Origin: UBA1858 sp045106935
GTDB taxonomy: Bacteria; Pseudomonadota; Gammaproteobacteria; UBA4575
Assembly (NCBI GenBank): GCA_045106935.1
Contig: JBGCFN010000051.1
Location: 1-25,637, forward strand
Reading direction: 5' to 3'
DNA length: 25,637 nt
The notes under the pieces were generated by a model. It ran no database searches. It was given only the letters and a program-made list of their open reading frames with translations, and was not told the origin of the DNA. The first letter of the stretch is position 1; each line of letters starts with the position of its first letter. Position numbers and translations under genes: made by a program. This document shows, piece by piece, positions 17,871 to 25,535 of this stretch.

Positions 17871-19331
17871 TTACTCTACGTGATAGTTAGGTGCTTCTTT
17901 AGTTATCGCTACATCATGAACATGACTTTCACGCATACCTGCAGAAGAAATTTTTACAAATTCTGTTTTCGCATGCATCTGCTCAATATCATTACAACCC
18001 ACGTACCCCATACTTGAACGCACACCGCCAAGTAGCTGTTGCAGAATCGACGTAATTGATCCTTTGTATGGCACACGACCTTCAATCCCCTCGGGGACTA
18101 ACTTATCTTTTTCAGCCTCCCCATCTTGGAAGTATCGATCACTAGACCCTTGTTGCATTGCACCAATTGAACCCATGCCACGATATGTCTTATACGAACG
18201 ACCCTGATATAACTCTACTTCACCCGGAGATTCTTTCGTACCTGCAAACAAACTACCCACCATAATAGAATTGGCACCTGCCGCAATGGCTTTAGCTATA
18301 TCACCTGAATAACGTATACCGCCATCAGCGATCACGGGAATATTTTGTTTGCTTGCTACACTAACTACATTATCGATTGCCGTAATTTGTGGAACGCCCA
18401 CGCCAGCTACAATTCTTGTGGTACAGATAGATCCAGGACCAATCCCTACCTTGAGCGCATCTACTCCATGCTCAATCAATGCCAGTGCAGCAGAAGCCGT
18501 TGCAATATTTCCACCGATGATTTGCACATCCGGATATTTAGCTTTAACACGCTTGACTGTATCTAGTACGGCTTGTGAATGCCCGTGCGCGGTATCTACC
18601 ACAATGACATCCACATTAGCTTGAATTAATGCATCAACCCGCTCGTCTGTGCCAGCACCTACACCAACCGCGGCACCCGCACGTAATTGACCTTGTTCAT
18701 TTTTACTTGCGTTAGGATTTTCTGATGATTTTTGAATATCTTTAACCGTAATCATTCCGCGCAATTGAAATTCATTATTGACCACTAACACTTTTTCAAT
18801 CCGGTGCTTATGCAATAAACCTTGAACTTCGTCTAGGCTGGCTCCTTCTTCAACAGTCACTAACCGCTCTTTAGGGGTCATGATTGTTGAAACTGGCGCA
18901 TCTAAGTGAGTTTCAAATCGTAGATCACGGCTGGTGACTATTCCGAGTAATTGTTCTTTCTCGACAACAGGGACACCGGAAATATTATTGGCTCGTGTAA
19001 TTTCGAGTACTTCAGAAATACTAATATTGGGTCCTACCGTGATGGGATCTTTAATCACACCACTTTCATATTTCTTAACTTTTCGGACTTCATTTGCCTG
19101 CATTTCTGCTGACATATTCTTGTGGATGATACCCATACCACCTTCTTGCGCCATAGCAATGGCAAGTCGTCCATCAGTGACGGTATCCATCGCCGCAGAG
19201 AGTAGCGGGATATTTAAACGAATTTCTCGTGTGAGTTGAGTGCTAAGATTGACATCACGTGGAAGCACACAAGAATGTGCTGGTACTAATAGTACGTCGT
19301 CAAATGTAAGAGCTTCCTGAGTTATGCGCAT
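17871..19331 (-). CDS. guaB: IMP dehydrogenase
   Basis: A 486-residue NAD-dependent enzyme that oxidises IMP to XMP, the rate-limiting step of guanine nucleotide synthesis. The TIM-barrel catalytic core has active-site C303 in GPGSICTTRIVAGVG, VIADGGIRYSGDIAKA and the flap region RGMGSIGAMQQGSSDRY. Two CBS domains are inserted at about 92-200 (GVPVVEKEQLLGIVTSRDL). Length and motifs are standard. It is the first gene of guaB-guaA-tadA and diverges from xseA across a 100-bp region that holds a good sigma70-type promoter for it. Confidence 0.98.
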   Translation of the reverse strand: MRITQEALTFDDVLLVPAHSCVLPRDVNLSTQLTREIRLNIPLLSAAMDTVTDGRLAIAMAQEGGMGIIHKNMSAEMQANEVRKVKKYESGVIKDPITVGPNISISEVLEITRANNISGVPVVEKEQLLGIVTSRDLRFETHLDAPVSTIMTPKERLVTVEEGASLDEVQGLLHKHRIEKVLVVNNEFQLRGMITVKDIQKSSENPNASKNEQGQLRAGAAVGVGAGTDERVDALIQANVDVIVVDTAHGHSQAVLDTVKRVKAKYPDVQIIGGNIATASAALALIEHGVDALKVGIGPGSICTTRIVAGVGVPQITAIDNVVSVASKQNIPVIADGGIRYSGDIAKAIAAGANSIMVGSLFAGTKESPGEVELYQGRSYKTYRGMGSIGAMQQGSSDRYFQDGEAEKDKLVPEGIEGRVPYKGSITSILQQLLGGVRSSMGYVGCNDIEQMHAKTEFVKISSAGMRESHVHDVAITKEAPNYHVE

Positions 19332-19361
19332 GTCGATGTCCAGTGTTCGAGATGGCGGCTA

Positions 19362-19390
19362 ATTATAGAGACTGACATGAACAGGGTAAA
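19362..19390 (-). promoter_or_regulatory. Predicted sigma70 promoter of guaB
   Basis: On the minus strand TTTACC (-35, 19385-19390) is followed by exactly 17 nt and a perfect TATAAT (-10, 19362-19367). Transcription would start near 19355, giving a leader of about 24 nt before the guaB ATG. No PurR-like palindrome is seen overlapping it. Confidence 0.7.
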
Positions 19391-19401
19391 CTGCTAGCAA
19401 G

Positions 19402-19410
19402 TGATATATA
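19402..19410 (+). promoter_or_regulatory. Possible extended -10 promoter of xseA
   Basis: TGATATATA matches an extended -10 element (TGN plus TATATA) 21 nt upstream of the xseA ATG. No good -35 lies 17 nt upstream, so this is a weak call. Confidence 0.3.
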
Positions 19411-19431
19411 AACACGATTACGGATGAACAA

Positions 19432-20832
19432 ATGCCAACCAATGTGACTGAAGCGCGTGAAATTTATTCTGTTTCCGAGCTTAACCAGCAATTAAAGCAG
19501 ACAATTGCCTCAAATTTCGCCTTGCTATGGGTGGAAGGCGAGATATCCAATTTAGCTCGCCCAGCATCTGGTCATTTGTATTTCTCGATCAAAGATAAAA
19601 ATGCTCAAGTCCGATGCGTCATGTTTCGCAATAGCAATCGACGTGTTCCATTTGAAATCACCAATGGTTTACAGGTCGTCATCCAAGCTAAAGCCAGCGT
19701 TTATGAAGCCAGAGGCGATCTACAGTTAATTGTGGATGGCATGGAAGAAGCCGGATTCGGTGCCTTGCAGAGGCAATTTGAAGCTTTGAAAAGTAAATTA
19801 TATGCACAAGGCTTATTTGCCGAAGAAACGAAGAAAGATATCCCTACTTACCCCTCTGAAATTGCCATCATTACTTCGCCTTCAAGTGCGGCCATTCGAG
19901 ATTATTTACAAGTGGCACAACGACGTTACCCCAGCTGCAAAAAAACTGTTTATTCCGTCCCCGTACAGGGCGATCAGGCCGCTACTAACATTTGCCACGC
20001 GATCGAAGCCGTCAATGATCATTCTAAGGCTAACGTCATTGTGTTAATCAGAGGAGGTGGTTCAATTGAAGATCTATGGCCCTTCAATGATGAGTCACTC
20101 GCTCGCACTATTGCTGATTCTAAGATTCCTATCGTGACAGGTATTGGCCATGAAATTGATTACACAATTGCTGATTTTGTCGCTGACCTACGCGCACCCA
20201 CACCTTCAGTGGCAGCTGAATTCACCTGTCCTGCAGCCGATGTATTACATGCCATGCTGAGCAATACTCAGCGACGATTAAAGAAGTTATCTATAGAACG
20301 GGTCAATACCTATTCACAAAGCACCGATTGGCTCTCACAACGATTACAGCGCTCACATCCATCCACGATCATCAATAATCAAAAACTGTCGTTACAGAGG
20401 CTATTAATTCGTTTACAGCGTAGTGCACTCTTACTCACCAAAGACAATGATCACCAAATAAACAATTTATTGCACCGATTACGCGTGCAGTCCCCACAAA
20501 AGATGTTATCCATGCAACAGACTCACGTGAGAACGCTTAATTCACGGCTTAAAGAGACGATTCGACACCAAATCGACCAAATGAACCACAAATTCCAGAT
20601 ATGTACCACTACCATGCACGCCGTCAGCCCACTCAATACACTTCACCGTGGCTATTCCATCACCACTAAAACTAATCAATCCGCTGAGGTCATTAAGCAT
20701 TACTCTAAAGTAAAGAAAGGTGATCAATTAACCACCTACTTAGCTAGCGGAGAAGTAGTTAGTCGTGTGGAATCAACAAGTTCTAAGGATATCGTCGACG
20801 ATGTTTCAACTACAACTAAAGATACAATTTAA
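19432..20832 (+). CDS. xseA: Exodeoxyribonuclease VII large subunit
   Basis: A 466-residue catalytic subunit of the single-strand-specific, metal-independent exonuclease VII, which degrades ssDNA in repair. It has an N-terminal OB-fold (about 10-105; LLWVEGEISNLARPASGHLYFSIKD) and a catalytic domain with the conserved RGGGSIEDLWPFNDE, GIGHEIDYTIADFVADLRAPTPSVAAE and a C-terminal HRGYSI segment. A long Gln/Arg-rich helical region (about 270-400) matches the coiled-coil that contacts XseB. The xseB small subunit is not in this window. The start is supported by GGATGAAC a few bases upstream; a nearer ATG at 19424 is out of frame. It diverges from guaB, the usual gammaproteobacterial arrangement. 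Confidence 0.97.
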   Translation: MPTNVTEAREIYSVSELNQQLKQTIASNFALLWVEGEISNLARPASGHLYFSIKDKNAQVRCVMFRNSNRRVPFEITNGLQVVIQAKASVYEARGDLQLIVDGMEEAGFGALQRQFEALKSKLYAQGLFAEETKKDIPTYPSEIAIITSPSSAAIRDYLQVAQRRYPSCKKTVYSVPVQGDQAATNICHAIEAVNDHSKANVIVLIRGGGSIEDLWPFNDESLARTIADSKIPIVTGIGHEIDYTIADFVADLRAPTPSVAAEFTCPAADVLHAMLSNTQRRLKKLSIERVNTYSQSTDWLSQRLQRSHPSTIINNQKLSLQRLLIRLQRSALLLTKDNDHQINNLLHRLRVQSPQKMLSMQQTHVRTLNSRLKETIRHQIDQMNHKFQICTTTMHAVSPLNTLHRGYSITTKTNQSAEVIKHYSKVKKGDQLTTYLASGEVVSRVESTSSKDIVDDVSTTTKDTI

Positions 20833-20898
20833 CTAATTTCTTGCAACCTTTGATTTATTCTGATAATAAAGCGGGCTTCTTTTATTAGGGCTTACAAC

Positions 20899-21702
20899 AT
20901 GGCAGTTAAAAAAGCAGTGTCGAAGAAAAAAGCAGCGAGCGCAAAAAAAGCGGCGCCTGCAAAAAAGAAAGCAGCGGCACCTAAGAAAAAAGCCCCTACT
21001 AAAAAGAAGGTAGCGGCAACAAAGAAAAAAGCGGCGCCAGCCAAGAAAAAAGCCGCACCTGCGAAAAAGAAAGCAGCGGCACCTAAGAAAAAGGCAGCCC
21101 CAGCAAAGAAACAAGCAGTCGTTGCGAAGAAAAAAGCCGCGCCTGTTAAGAAGAAAGCGGCCCCTGTGAAAAAGAAAGTAGCAGCACCCGCAAAAAAGAA
21201 AACCACCATTAAAAAAGTGGTGCCTAAAAAGCCGATTCCTAAGCCTAAGACGCGTTTAATCCCTGACGAGCCTATTGTGGGTATGACCTTGCCTGTCGAA
21301 GGCATTGATCCATACATGCCAAGCAATGGTGAGTTGTATATGAGCGATGACCAATTAGTTCATTTCAAAAAAATTCTAATTGAGTGGAAGCGACAGTTAA
21401 TGCAAGAAGTTGACCGGACTGTTGATCATATGAAGTCTGACGCGGCAAATTATGCAGATCCTGCAGATCGCGCAACTCAAGAGGAAGAATTTAGCTTAGA
21501 ACTTCGTACGCGTGATCGAGAGCGCAAGCTTATTAAAAAGATTGATGAATCTCTTGTCACATTAGATACCGGCGACTACGGTTATTGCGAGTCTTGTGGA
21601 ATAGAAATTGGTATTCGACGACTCGAAGCAAGACCTACTGCGACTCAATGTATTGACTGCAAAACACTGCAAGAAATCAAAGAGAAACAAATTTTCTCAT
21701 GA
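20899..21702 (+). CDS. dksA: RNA polymerase-binding factor DksA with a Lys/Ala/Pro-rich N-terminal tail
   Basis: A 267-residue protein in two parts. Residues about 1-118 are a low-complexity basic tail of repeated KKKAAPA/KKKAAAP units, like histone H1 or AlgP tails. Residues about 120-267 are a complete DksA: coiled-coil with the tip motif DPADRA (187-192), EEEFSLELRTRDRERKLIKKI, and a four-cysteine zinc finger (C230, C233, C251, C254). DksA binds the RNA polymerase secondary channel and acts with ppGpp. E. coli DksA is 151 residues, so the tail is extra and could bind nucleic acid. AGGG with 8 nt spacing supports the start. The stop overlaps an ATG of the downstream gluQ frame (ATGA), the usual coupling arrangement. 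Confidence 0.95.
   Translation: MAVKKAVSKKKAASAKKAAPAKKKAAAPKKKAPTKKKVAATKKKAAPAKKKAAPAKKKAAAPKKKAAPAKKQAVVAKKKAAPVKKKAAPVKKKVAAPAKKKTTIKKVVPKKPIPKPKTRLIPDEPIVGMTLPVEGIDPYMPSNGELYMSDDQLVHFKKILIEWKRQLMQEVDRTVDHMKSDAANYADPADRATQEEEFSLELRTRDRERKLIKKIDESLVTLDTGDYGYCESCGIEIGIRRLEARPTATQCIDCKTLQEIKEKQIFS
20908..21216 (+). repeat. Degenerate tandem repeat coding the Lys/Ala tail of DksA
   Basis: Short near-repeats of the type AAGAAAAAAGCGGC(A/G)CCT, about 18-21 bp long, tile this stretch and encode KKKAAP-type units. The purine-rich bias makes the opposite strand look like a 144-codon F/A-rich frame, which is an artefact. Unit order varies, so copy number could vary between strains by slippage. Confidence 0.8.
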
Positions 21703-22631
21703 GCTAGGCGTTTATTCGTTCAAGAATTTCACATTACGGCCGTTACCGCGGCCGCTTTGCCCCCTCACCAACGGGACCTCTACATTACGGCTCATTAGTC
21801 ACTGCTGTTGCTAGTTATCTACAGACACGCAGTCACAACGGACAATGGTTCATCCGTATTGAAGATATTGATCCTGTTCGAGAACCTAAAGGCGCTAGTC
21901 AATCCATCCTTCAAACCTTAAAAGATTATGGATTTATTTGGGATGGCAAACCAATTTTTCAAAGCAAACAATCAAATCTTCATAAACATATCGCCCATAC
22001 CTTATTCAACAATAACAATGCCTACCCTTGTTGTTGCAGTCGCAAAGATTTAGCCAACATTTCAGAACCAGGAGAGATGGGAATCATCTACCCAGGCGTC
22101 TGTGCACAGAAAAATTTAGATTATCAAGATAAGACAGCACTACGAGTGCGTGTTGGCGATACGAAAATCCAATATACAGATAACAACTTTGGCAAGCAGC
22201 AATGTAGTTTAAAGCGTCAAAGTGGTGATTATGTTATTTACCGAGCAGACAATTTACCCAGTTATATTTTAGCCGTCAGCATTGATGATTTATTTGAACA
22301 GTATACTGAAGTGGTGAGAGGTGCAGATTTATTAGCGATCACACCAAGACAAATTCATTTAAGCCAGTTAATCCAAAACAGAACCCCAGCATTTTTGCAT
22401 ACACCTATTATTACTCATGGGAATGGGGATAAATTAAGCAAACAAACCCACGCGCCTGCTTTAAAAAAACACCACGCACGCACTTGGTTATTTCATGCAT
22501 TAACAGATTTAGGCCAAGCACCACCGAGAAGTTTACAATGGAAACCAATTTGGGCTATTTGGGAGTGGGCTATTTATCATTGGCAACAAGATAAAATCCC
22601 CGCATTAAAAACTATTCCATTTAAATACTAA
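21699..22631 (+). CDS. gluQ: Glutamyl-Q tRNA(Asp) synthetase, with in-frame amber at codon 3
   Basis: This frame encodes a GluQ-RS, which attaches glutamate to queuosine in tRNA-Asp. The HIGH-type motif is intact (RFAPSPTGPLHYGS, from about 21753), as are RIEDIDPVREP, a cysteine-rich zinc region (CCCSRKDL ... YPGVC), EVVRGADLL and the KMSKS-type DKLSKQTHAPAL. The expected start, the ATG at 21699 overlapping the dksA stop, is followed by AGC and then TAG (21705-21707). From 21708 the frame is open to the stop at 22629-22631. No ATG, GTG or TTG occurs in frame between 21708 and 22076, and starting at the ATG at 22077 would delete the active site. Options are a rare ATT start (21714, with AGG five bases upstream, or 21726), amber readthrough, a recent nonsense mutation, or a sequence error. 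Function clear; expression state uncertain. Confidence 0.82.
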
Positions 22632-22635
22632 AACA

Positions 22636-22665
22636 AAAAAGCCGGCGTAAACGCCGGCTTTTTTT
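22636..22665 (+). terminator. Strong bidirectional intrinsic terminator
   Basis: The perfect 7-bp GC stem GCCGGCG-TAAA-CGCCGGC is flanked by A6 on the left and T7 on the right. It ends the dksA-gluQ unit on the plus strand. In the opposite direction it ends the small membrane-protein gene whose stop is at 22685. Confidence 0.95.
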
Positions 22666-22684
22666 ATTTATTCAAATATTGGCT

Positions 22685-22900
22685 TTATTCGCCATCTGAA
22701 TCTTTAAACCATGACCATGGCTCTTCTTCTGCAATACCGATGAATAACCATACATTTCCAATTAAAGTCACCACCAAGAACAACGCACCACCAATTGCCC
22801 AAAGTACTTCATCGTGATGGTTTTGAAAACCGATAAAATTAAAAATTGAAATCATCGCAATTGTAAATAGCGCCATAATTCCTAATGCTTTCATTGTCAT
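22685..22900 (-). CDS. Small two-helix inner-membrane protein, function unknown
   Basis: A 71-residue protein with two predicted membrane helices (about 4-25 and 33-56) and an acidic C-terminus (EEEPWSWFKDSDGE). I do not recognise the family. A strong Shine-Dalgarno (TAGGAG, 9 nt before the ATG at 22900) and a following terminator show it is a real gene. It lies 39 nt downstream of the reductase gene and is probably cotranscribed with it, so it may anchor or accompany that electron-transfer protein. That role is inference. Confidence 0.75.
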   Translation of the reverse strand: MTMKALGIMALFTIAMISIFNFIGFQNHHDEVLWAIGGALFLVVTLIGNVWLFIGIAEEEPWSWFKDSDGE

Positions 22901-22939
22901 AATATTTTTCTCCTAATTATTTAGCATCGAATCAGGGAC

Positions 22940-24022
22940 TTATCGTCCACCGGGTATCGAGCTGGCGTCTAAGAATTTATCGTAATATATACTCTCTTCA
23001 TCAATTCCTCCAGACTTTAACAGCTCAATTGCTGAATCAATCATAGGAGGAGGGCCACACAGGTATCCCTGAGCGCCGTTCAAATCAAAGGTTGAGGCAT
23101 CCAAGTATGCTTGCTTGAAATAGTCCGTTACGTAGCCTGTAGGACCCGTCCAAGATGAATCCTCTTTAAGTGCAGACAGTACTGTAACGTACTCAAACTT
23201 ATAGTCTTTATGCCACTGTTCTTTAATTCGTTGCATATCTTCATCGCAATACAAGTCTCGCTCTTCTTGCGCACCGAACAAGAAAATACAGTTCCGTTCC
23301 ACTTGTTCTAACACACATTCTTCCAGGATAGCCTTGATCGCACTCATGCCACTTCCGCCCGCCATACATACCATTTGAGTATTCATTGGACGATGATAAA
23401 ACTGTCCATATGGAGCCGCTAAATTGACTGGCGTGCCAATTCTATCTTCCGCAAATAACCACTCAGTGAATTCACCACCAGGGACTTTACGAATATAAAA
23501 GCTGAACTCGCCATCTTTTTCATTTCTTGGTGCGTTAGCAAACGAGTATGAACGTGGAGTTGTAATATCTTTGACGGATATTTCTGCATATTGTCCGGCC
23601 ATCATTTCACGAGTAAATTTGCTATCACATTTAATGACCAACTCTTTGATATCATGAGTGAGCTCATTAACTTGAGATATTTTTCCTTCCAACTGAAGTA
23701 ATTGAGTGGCAGTGGCTTCTCCCATCTCCACATCAACTTCAATATCTGTTTTCAATACCGTTTGACAAGCGAGTGCTGTCCCCGCTTTTAATTGTTCCCC
23801 GTCTAAGACATAAGAAAAATCTGTTAACGCCTTAATTTTTCCTTTTTTAATAACACATTTACATGTGCCGCAGCTTCCAACACGACAGTCATGTGGCCAT
23901 GCTAAACCTGCTTCAAGTGCAGCTTTTAATAAATTATCTCCTGCTTTAACGGTTATTGTTGCCTCACCGTTATTGATCGTTGCAGTATGATCTTGTTTCT
24001 TATTTCCAAATAATCCAAACAT
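22940..24022 (-). CDS. 2Fe-2S ferredoxin/FAD/NAD(P)H oxidoreductase (monooxygenase-reductase type)
   Basis: A 360-residue electron-transfer protein of the phenol hydroxylase/methane monooxygenase reductase and CDP-6-deoxyglucose reductase (AscD/BmoC-like) type. It has an N-terminal plant-type 2Fe-2S domain with C46, C51, C54 and C86 (CRVGSCGTC, ALACQ), then an FAD domain with RSYSFANAP (157-165). An NAD(P)H domain follows with GGSGMSAIK (222-230) and CGPPPM (322-327). Such proteins pass electrons from NAD(P)H to an oxygenase or another iron-sulfur enzyme; no oxygenase component is visible in this window. An intrinsic terminator lies between it and the upstream GST gene, so it may have its own start of transcription. 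The upstream AAAGAAA is a weak ribosome-binding site. Confidence 0.9.
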   Translation of the reverse strand: MFGLFGNKKQDHTATINNGEATITVKAGDNLLKAALEAGLAWPHDCRVGSCGTCKCVIKKGKIKALTDFSYVLDGEQLKAGTALACQTVLKTDIEVDVEMGEATATQLLQLEGKISQVNELTHDIKELVIKCDSKFTREMMAGQYAEISVKDITTPRSYSFANAPRNEKDGEFSFYIRKVPGGEFTEWLFAEDRIGTPVNLAAPYGQFYHRPMNTQMVCMAGGSGMSAIKAILEECVLEQVERNCIFLFGAQEERDLYCDEDMQRIKEQWHKDYKFEYVTVLSALKEDSSWTGPTGYVTDYFKQAYLDASTFDLNGAQGYLCGPPPMIDSAIELLKSGGIDEESIYYDKFLDASSIPGGR

Positions 24023-24056
24023 GATTTCTTTATGATATGGCTAGTGCTATAAACGT

Positions 24057-24091
24057 AAAAAAGCACGCAGACCACAATCTGCGCGCTTTTT
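24057..24091 (-). terminator. Intrinsic terminator after the GST-like gene
   Basis: On the minus strand AAAAAGCGCGCAGA pairs with TCTGCGTGCTTTTT (one mismatch) around a 6-nt loop and is followed by a run of T. It begins 17 nt after the GST stop and only about 35 nt before the reductase ATG. It therefore separates or attenuates the two genes. Confidence 0.85.
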
Positions 24092-24108
24092 CATTAAATG
24101 TGTCGTAC

Positions 24109-24762
24109 TTATGAGTTTATTGAAATCCCATTTAATGCACCAGAAGCTATGTCTGTCGCTGAAGGTAACACTGTAAAAGGAATTATCTTTTCTTTACTCG
24201 TACTTGGGTGCGATTTAACTTTATCGTACCACTTGGCAACACCAGGACGAGAACTAATCAAGTCACCAGCACCACCAATTTCAATCAAGTTACAACAAGA
24301 CGACCAATGAATATCTGCTAATGAAAAATCACCACAGATAAAATCACCTTTTCTTGGTGGATTGATCACCTGCTTTTCAAGGCCATCAAACAAAGGCGCT
24401 AATGCATCTTTATTAATTGAATCACCAAGATTGGGCGCAACACTCTCAGTAGCAATGATTGCCCATTGATACATGATTGCACGGCTTACACCATTACGAG
24501 GAACAAGTGAAGGTCCGAAACCCTTATCGTCTAGATATGACATGACGGCAACAGTACCGTAAACAACAAAATCAATATCTTGTAAAACCGGGCCGATACC
24601 ATATGGGGAAACAGCACGAAAATCGCTAGAATTAAGATCTGTAATCACTTCAGTCTCAATGTCTACTCCCTTTTCTGCGGCAGTCTGCAAACACTTACCG
24701 GTGTCTGGGCAACTTGGATGCCCACGCAGAATCATTTTTGTTCCTAATTTATCTCCGATCAT
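24109..24762 (-). CDS. Glutathione S-transferase-like protein
   Basis: A 217-residue cytosolic protein with an N-terminal thioredoxin-like fold (ILRGHPSCPDTGKC; SPYGIGPVLQD supplies the cis-proline) and a C-terminal helical GST domain. The latter contains the N-capping motif FSLADIHW and SRPGVAKWYDKVKSHPS. The cysteine spacing CPDTGKC could suit glutathione or disulfide chemistry, but a catalytic residue cannot be assigned. A strong Shine-Dalgarno (AGGGGGAA) precedes the ATG at 24762. It follows a ferredoxin gene after 101 bp and is followed by a terminator. Substrate unknown; an isoprene- or alkene-oxidation type detoxification role is possible only by analogy. Confidence 0.8.
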   Translation of the reverse strand: MIGDKLGTKMILRGHPSCPDTGKCLQTAAEKGVDIETEVITDLNSSDFRAVSPYGIGPVLQDIDFVVYGTVAVMSYLDDKGFGPSLVPRNGVSRAIMYQWAIIATESVAPNLGDSINKDALAPLFDGLEKQVINPPRKGDFICGDFSLADIHWSSCCNLIEIGGAGDLISSRPGVAKWYDKVKSHPSTSKEKIIPFTVLPSATDIASGALNGISINS

Positions 24763-24863
24763 ATTCTTCCCCCTAATTCAACAACCCCACCTGATAATCA
24801 TCCTTGGATGTATTGGCTGGTGCACGCGGGCTAGTGATTAGCTTTCTTAGTTAGTTTTATTGG

Positions 24864-25043
24864 TTAGTCTTCTATTTTAATTGCGCCAGATGGACATTGT
24901 GCAGCAGTTGCACGAATCTCAGCTTCTGGAGCACCATTTTCATCTATGACAAATGCGCCATCAACGACTTTAAATACATTTGGTGAACCTTCAACACACT
25001 TTCCAGCATGGATACAGGTACTCTCATCCCATGTTACTTTCAT
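24864..25043 (-). CDS. 59-residue Fer4_19-type (4Fe-4S mono-cluster) ferredoxin
   Basis: A short protein beginning MKVTWDESTCIHAGKCVEGS and ending AAQCPSGAIKIED. The pattern xxWD-xx-CIHAGKC...VF...A-xx-CPSGAI is that of the YjdI-like mono-cluster family (Fer4_19, PF06902). Cysteines are at 10, 16 and 50. The canonical CxxCxxC is missing; this family uses fewer or spaced cysteines. The start at 25043 has GAGGAG upstream with 8 nt spacing. It lies 28 nt after the globin gene and is probably cotranscribed. It is a likely small electron carrier. Confidence 0.88.
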   Translation of the reverse strand: MKVTWDESTCIHAGKCVEGSPNVFKVVDGAFVIDENGAPEAEIRATAAQCPSGAIKIED

Positions 25044-25071
25044 AATAGTGACTCCTCAGTATTTCTTTTAG

Positions 25072-25434
25072 TTATACGCCAACAATTTCGGCTTTCATTG
25101 AATACAAAATACATAAGACTTCGTCTCTTTCTTTTGCACCCACATTATTTTTATCTAATGCTGATAAGACATCATCACAAACTGCGACAAATTCTTCATC
25201 ACTGATATTCATACCCGTGTGAGCTGTCAACATATCTTGACCTGTGTATGTCTCGGGACTGCCCATGCCAGCACCAAAAAATTGACGCGCTAGGCGGTTC
25301 ACGTTTTCTGGCTCACTCTGTGCATATCGCTGTTTAATTTTAGGGTTCGAAGTATGGTTTTTCCAAATATCTTCAACCACAGCTGCGATACCGTCTGCTC
25401 CACCTAGGCGTACGTATAAGTTTGCCTCACTCAT
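25072..25434 (-). CDS. Group 1 truncated haemoglobin
   Basis: A 120-residue 2-on-2 globin. It has LYVRLGGADGIAAVVEDIW at the A/B helices, then FFGAGMGSPETYTGQDM and the proximal histidine H72 in MLTAHTGMNISDEEF. Length is normal for group 1. Such proteins bind O2 or NO and can act in NO detoxification or O2 supply to oxygenases. A Shine-Dalgarno (GAGGAG) precedes the ATG at 25434. It is followed 28 nt later by the ferredoxin gene. The globin call is firm, the physiological role is not. Confidence 0.88.
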   Translation of the reverse strand: MSEANLYVRLGGADGIAAVVEDIWKNHTSNPKIKQRYAQSEPENVNRLARQFFGAGMGSPETYTGQDMLTAHTGMNISDEEFVAVCDDVLSALDKNNVGAKERDEVLCILYSMKAEIVGV

Positions 25435-25487
25435 TTTATTTACTCCTCAACTTTATACACATTGTTATAGAAATATTATTAAACCAA

Positions 25488-25519
25488 TTGGGCCTTACTG
25501 TATAGACAATAAGACCCAA
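25488..25519 (-). terminator. Hairpin upstream of globin gene (possible attenuator or terminator)
   Basis: TTGGGCCTTA and TAAGACCCAA form a 10-bp stem with one mismatch and a 12-nt loop, in the 101-bp spacer between the partial gene and the globin gene. The minus-strand tail TTGGTTTAATAATATTT is T-rich but interrupted, so termination would be partial. Confidence 0.4.
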
Positions 25520-25535
25520 CCGTATACTTTACAGA

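Noticed and set aside
20908..21216. Repeat array in dksA considered as a CRISPR or VNTR locus
   Set aside because: The units are degenerate, have no spacers, and stay in frame encoding a basic tail. It is a protein-coding repeat.
20892..21326. 144-codon reading frame on the minus strand opposite dksA, rich in F, A and G
   Set aside because: It is the mirror image of the lysine/alanine repeat (AAG/AAA/GCG read backwards). It has no ribosome-binding site and overlaps a certain gene.
22077..22631. Treating gluQ as a 184-residue protein starting at the ATG at 22077
   Set aside because: This would remove the ATP-binding HIGH motif and half of the zinc region, although the upstream frame is open and conserved.
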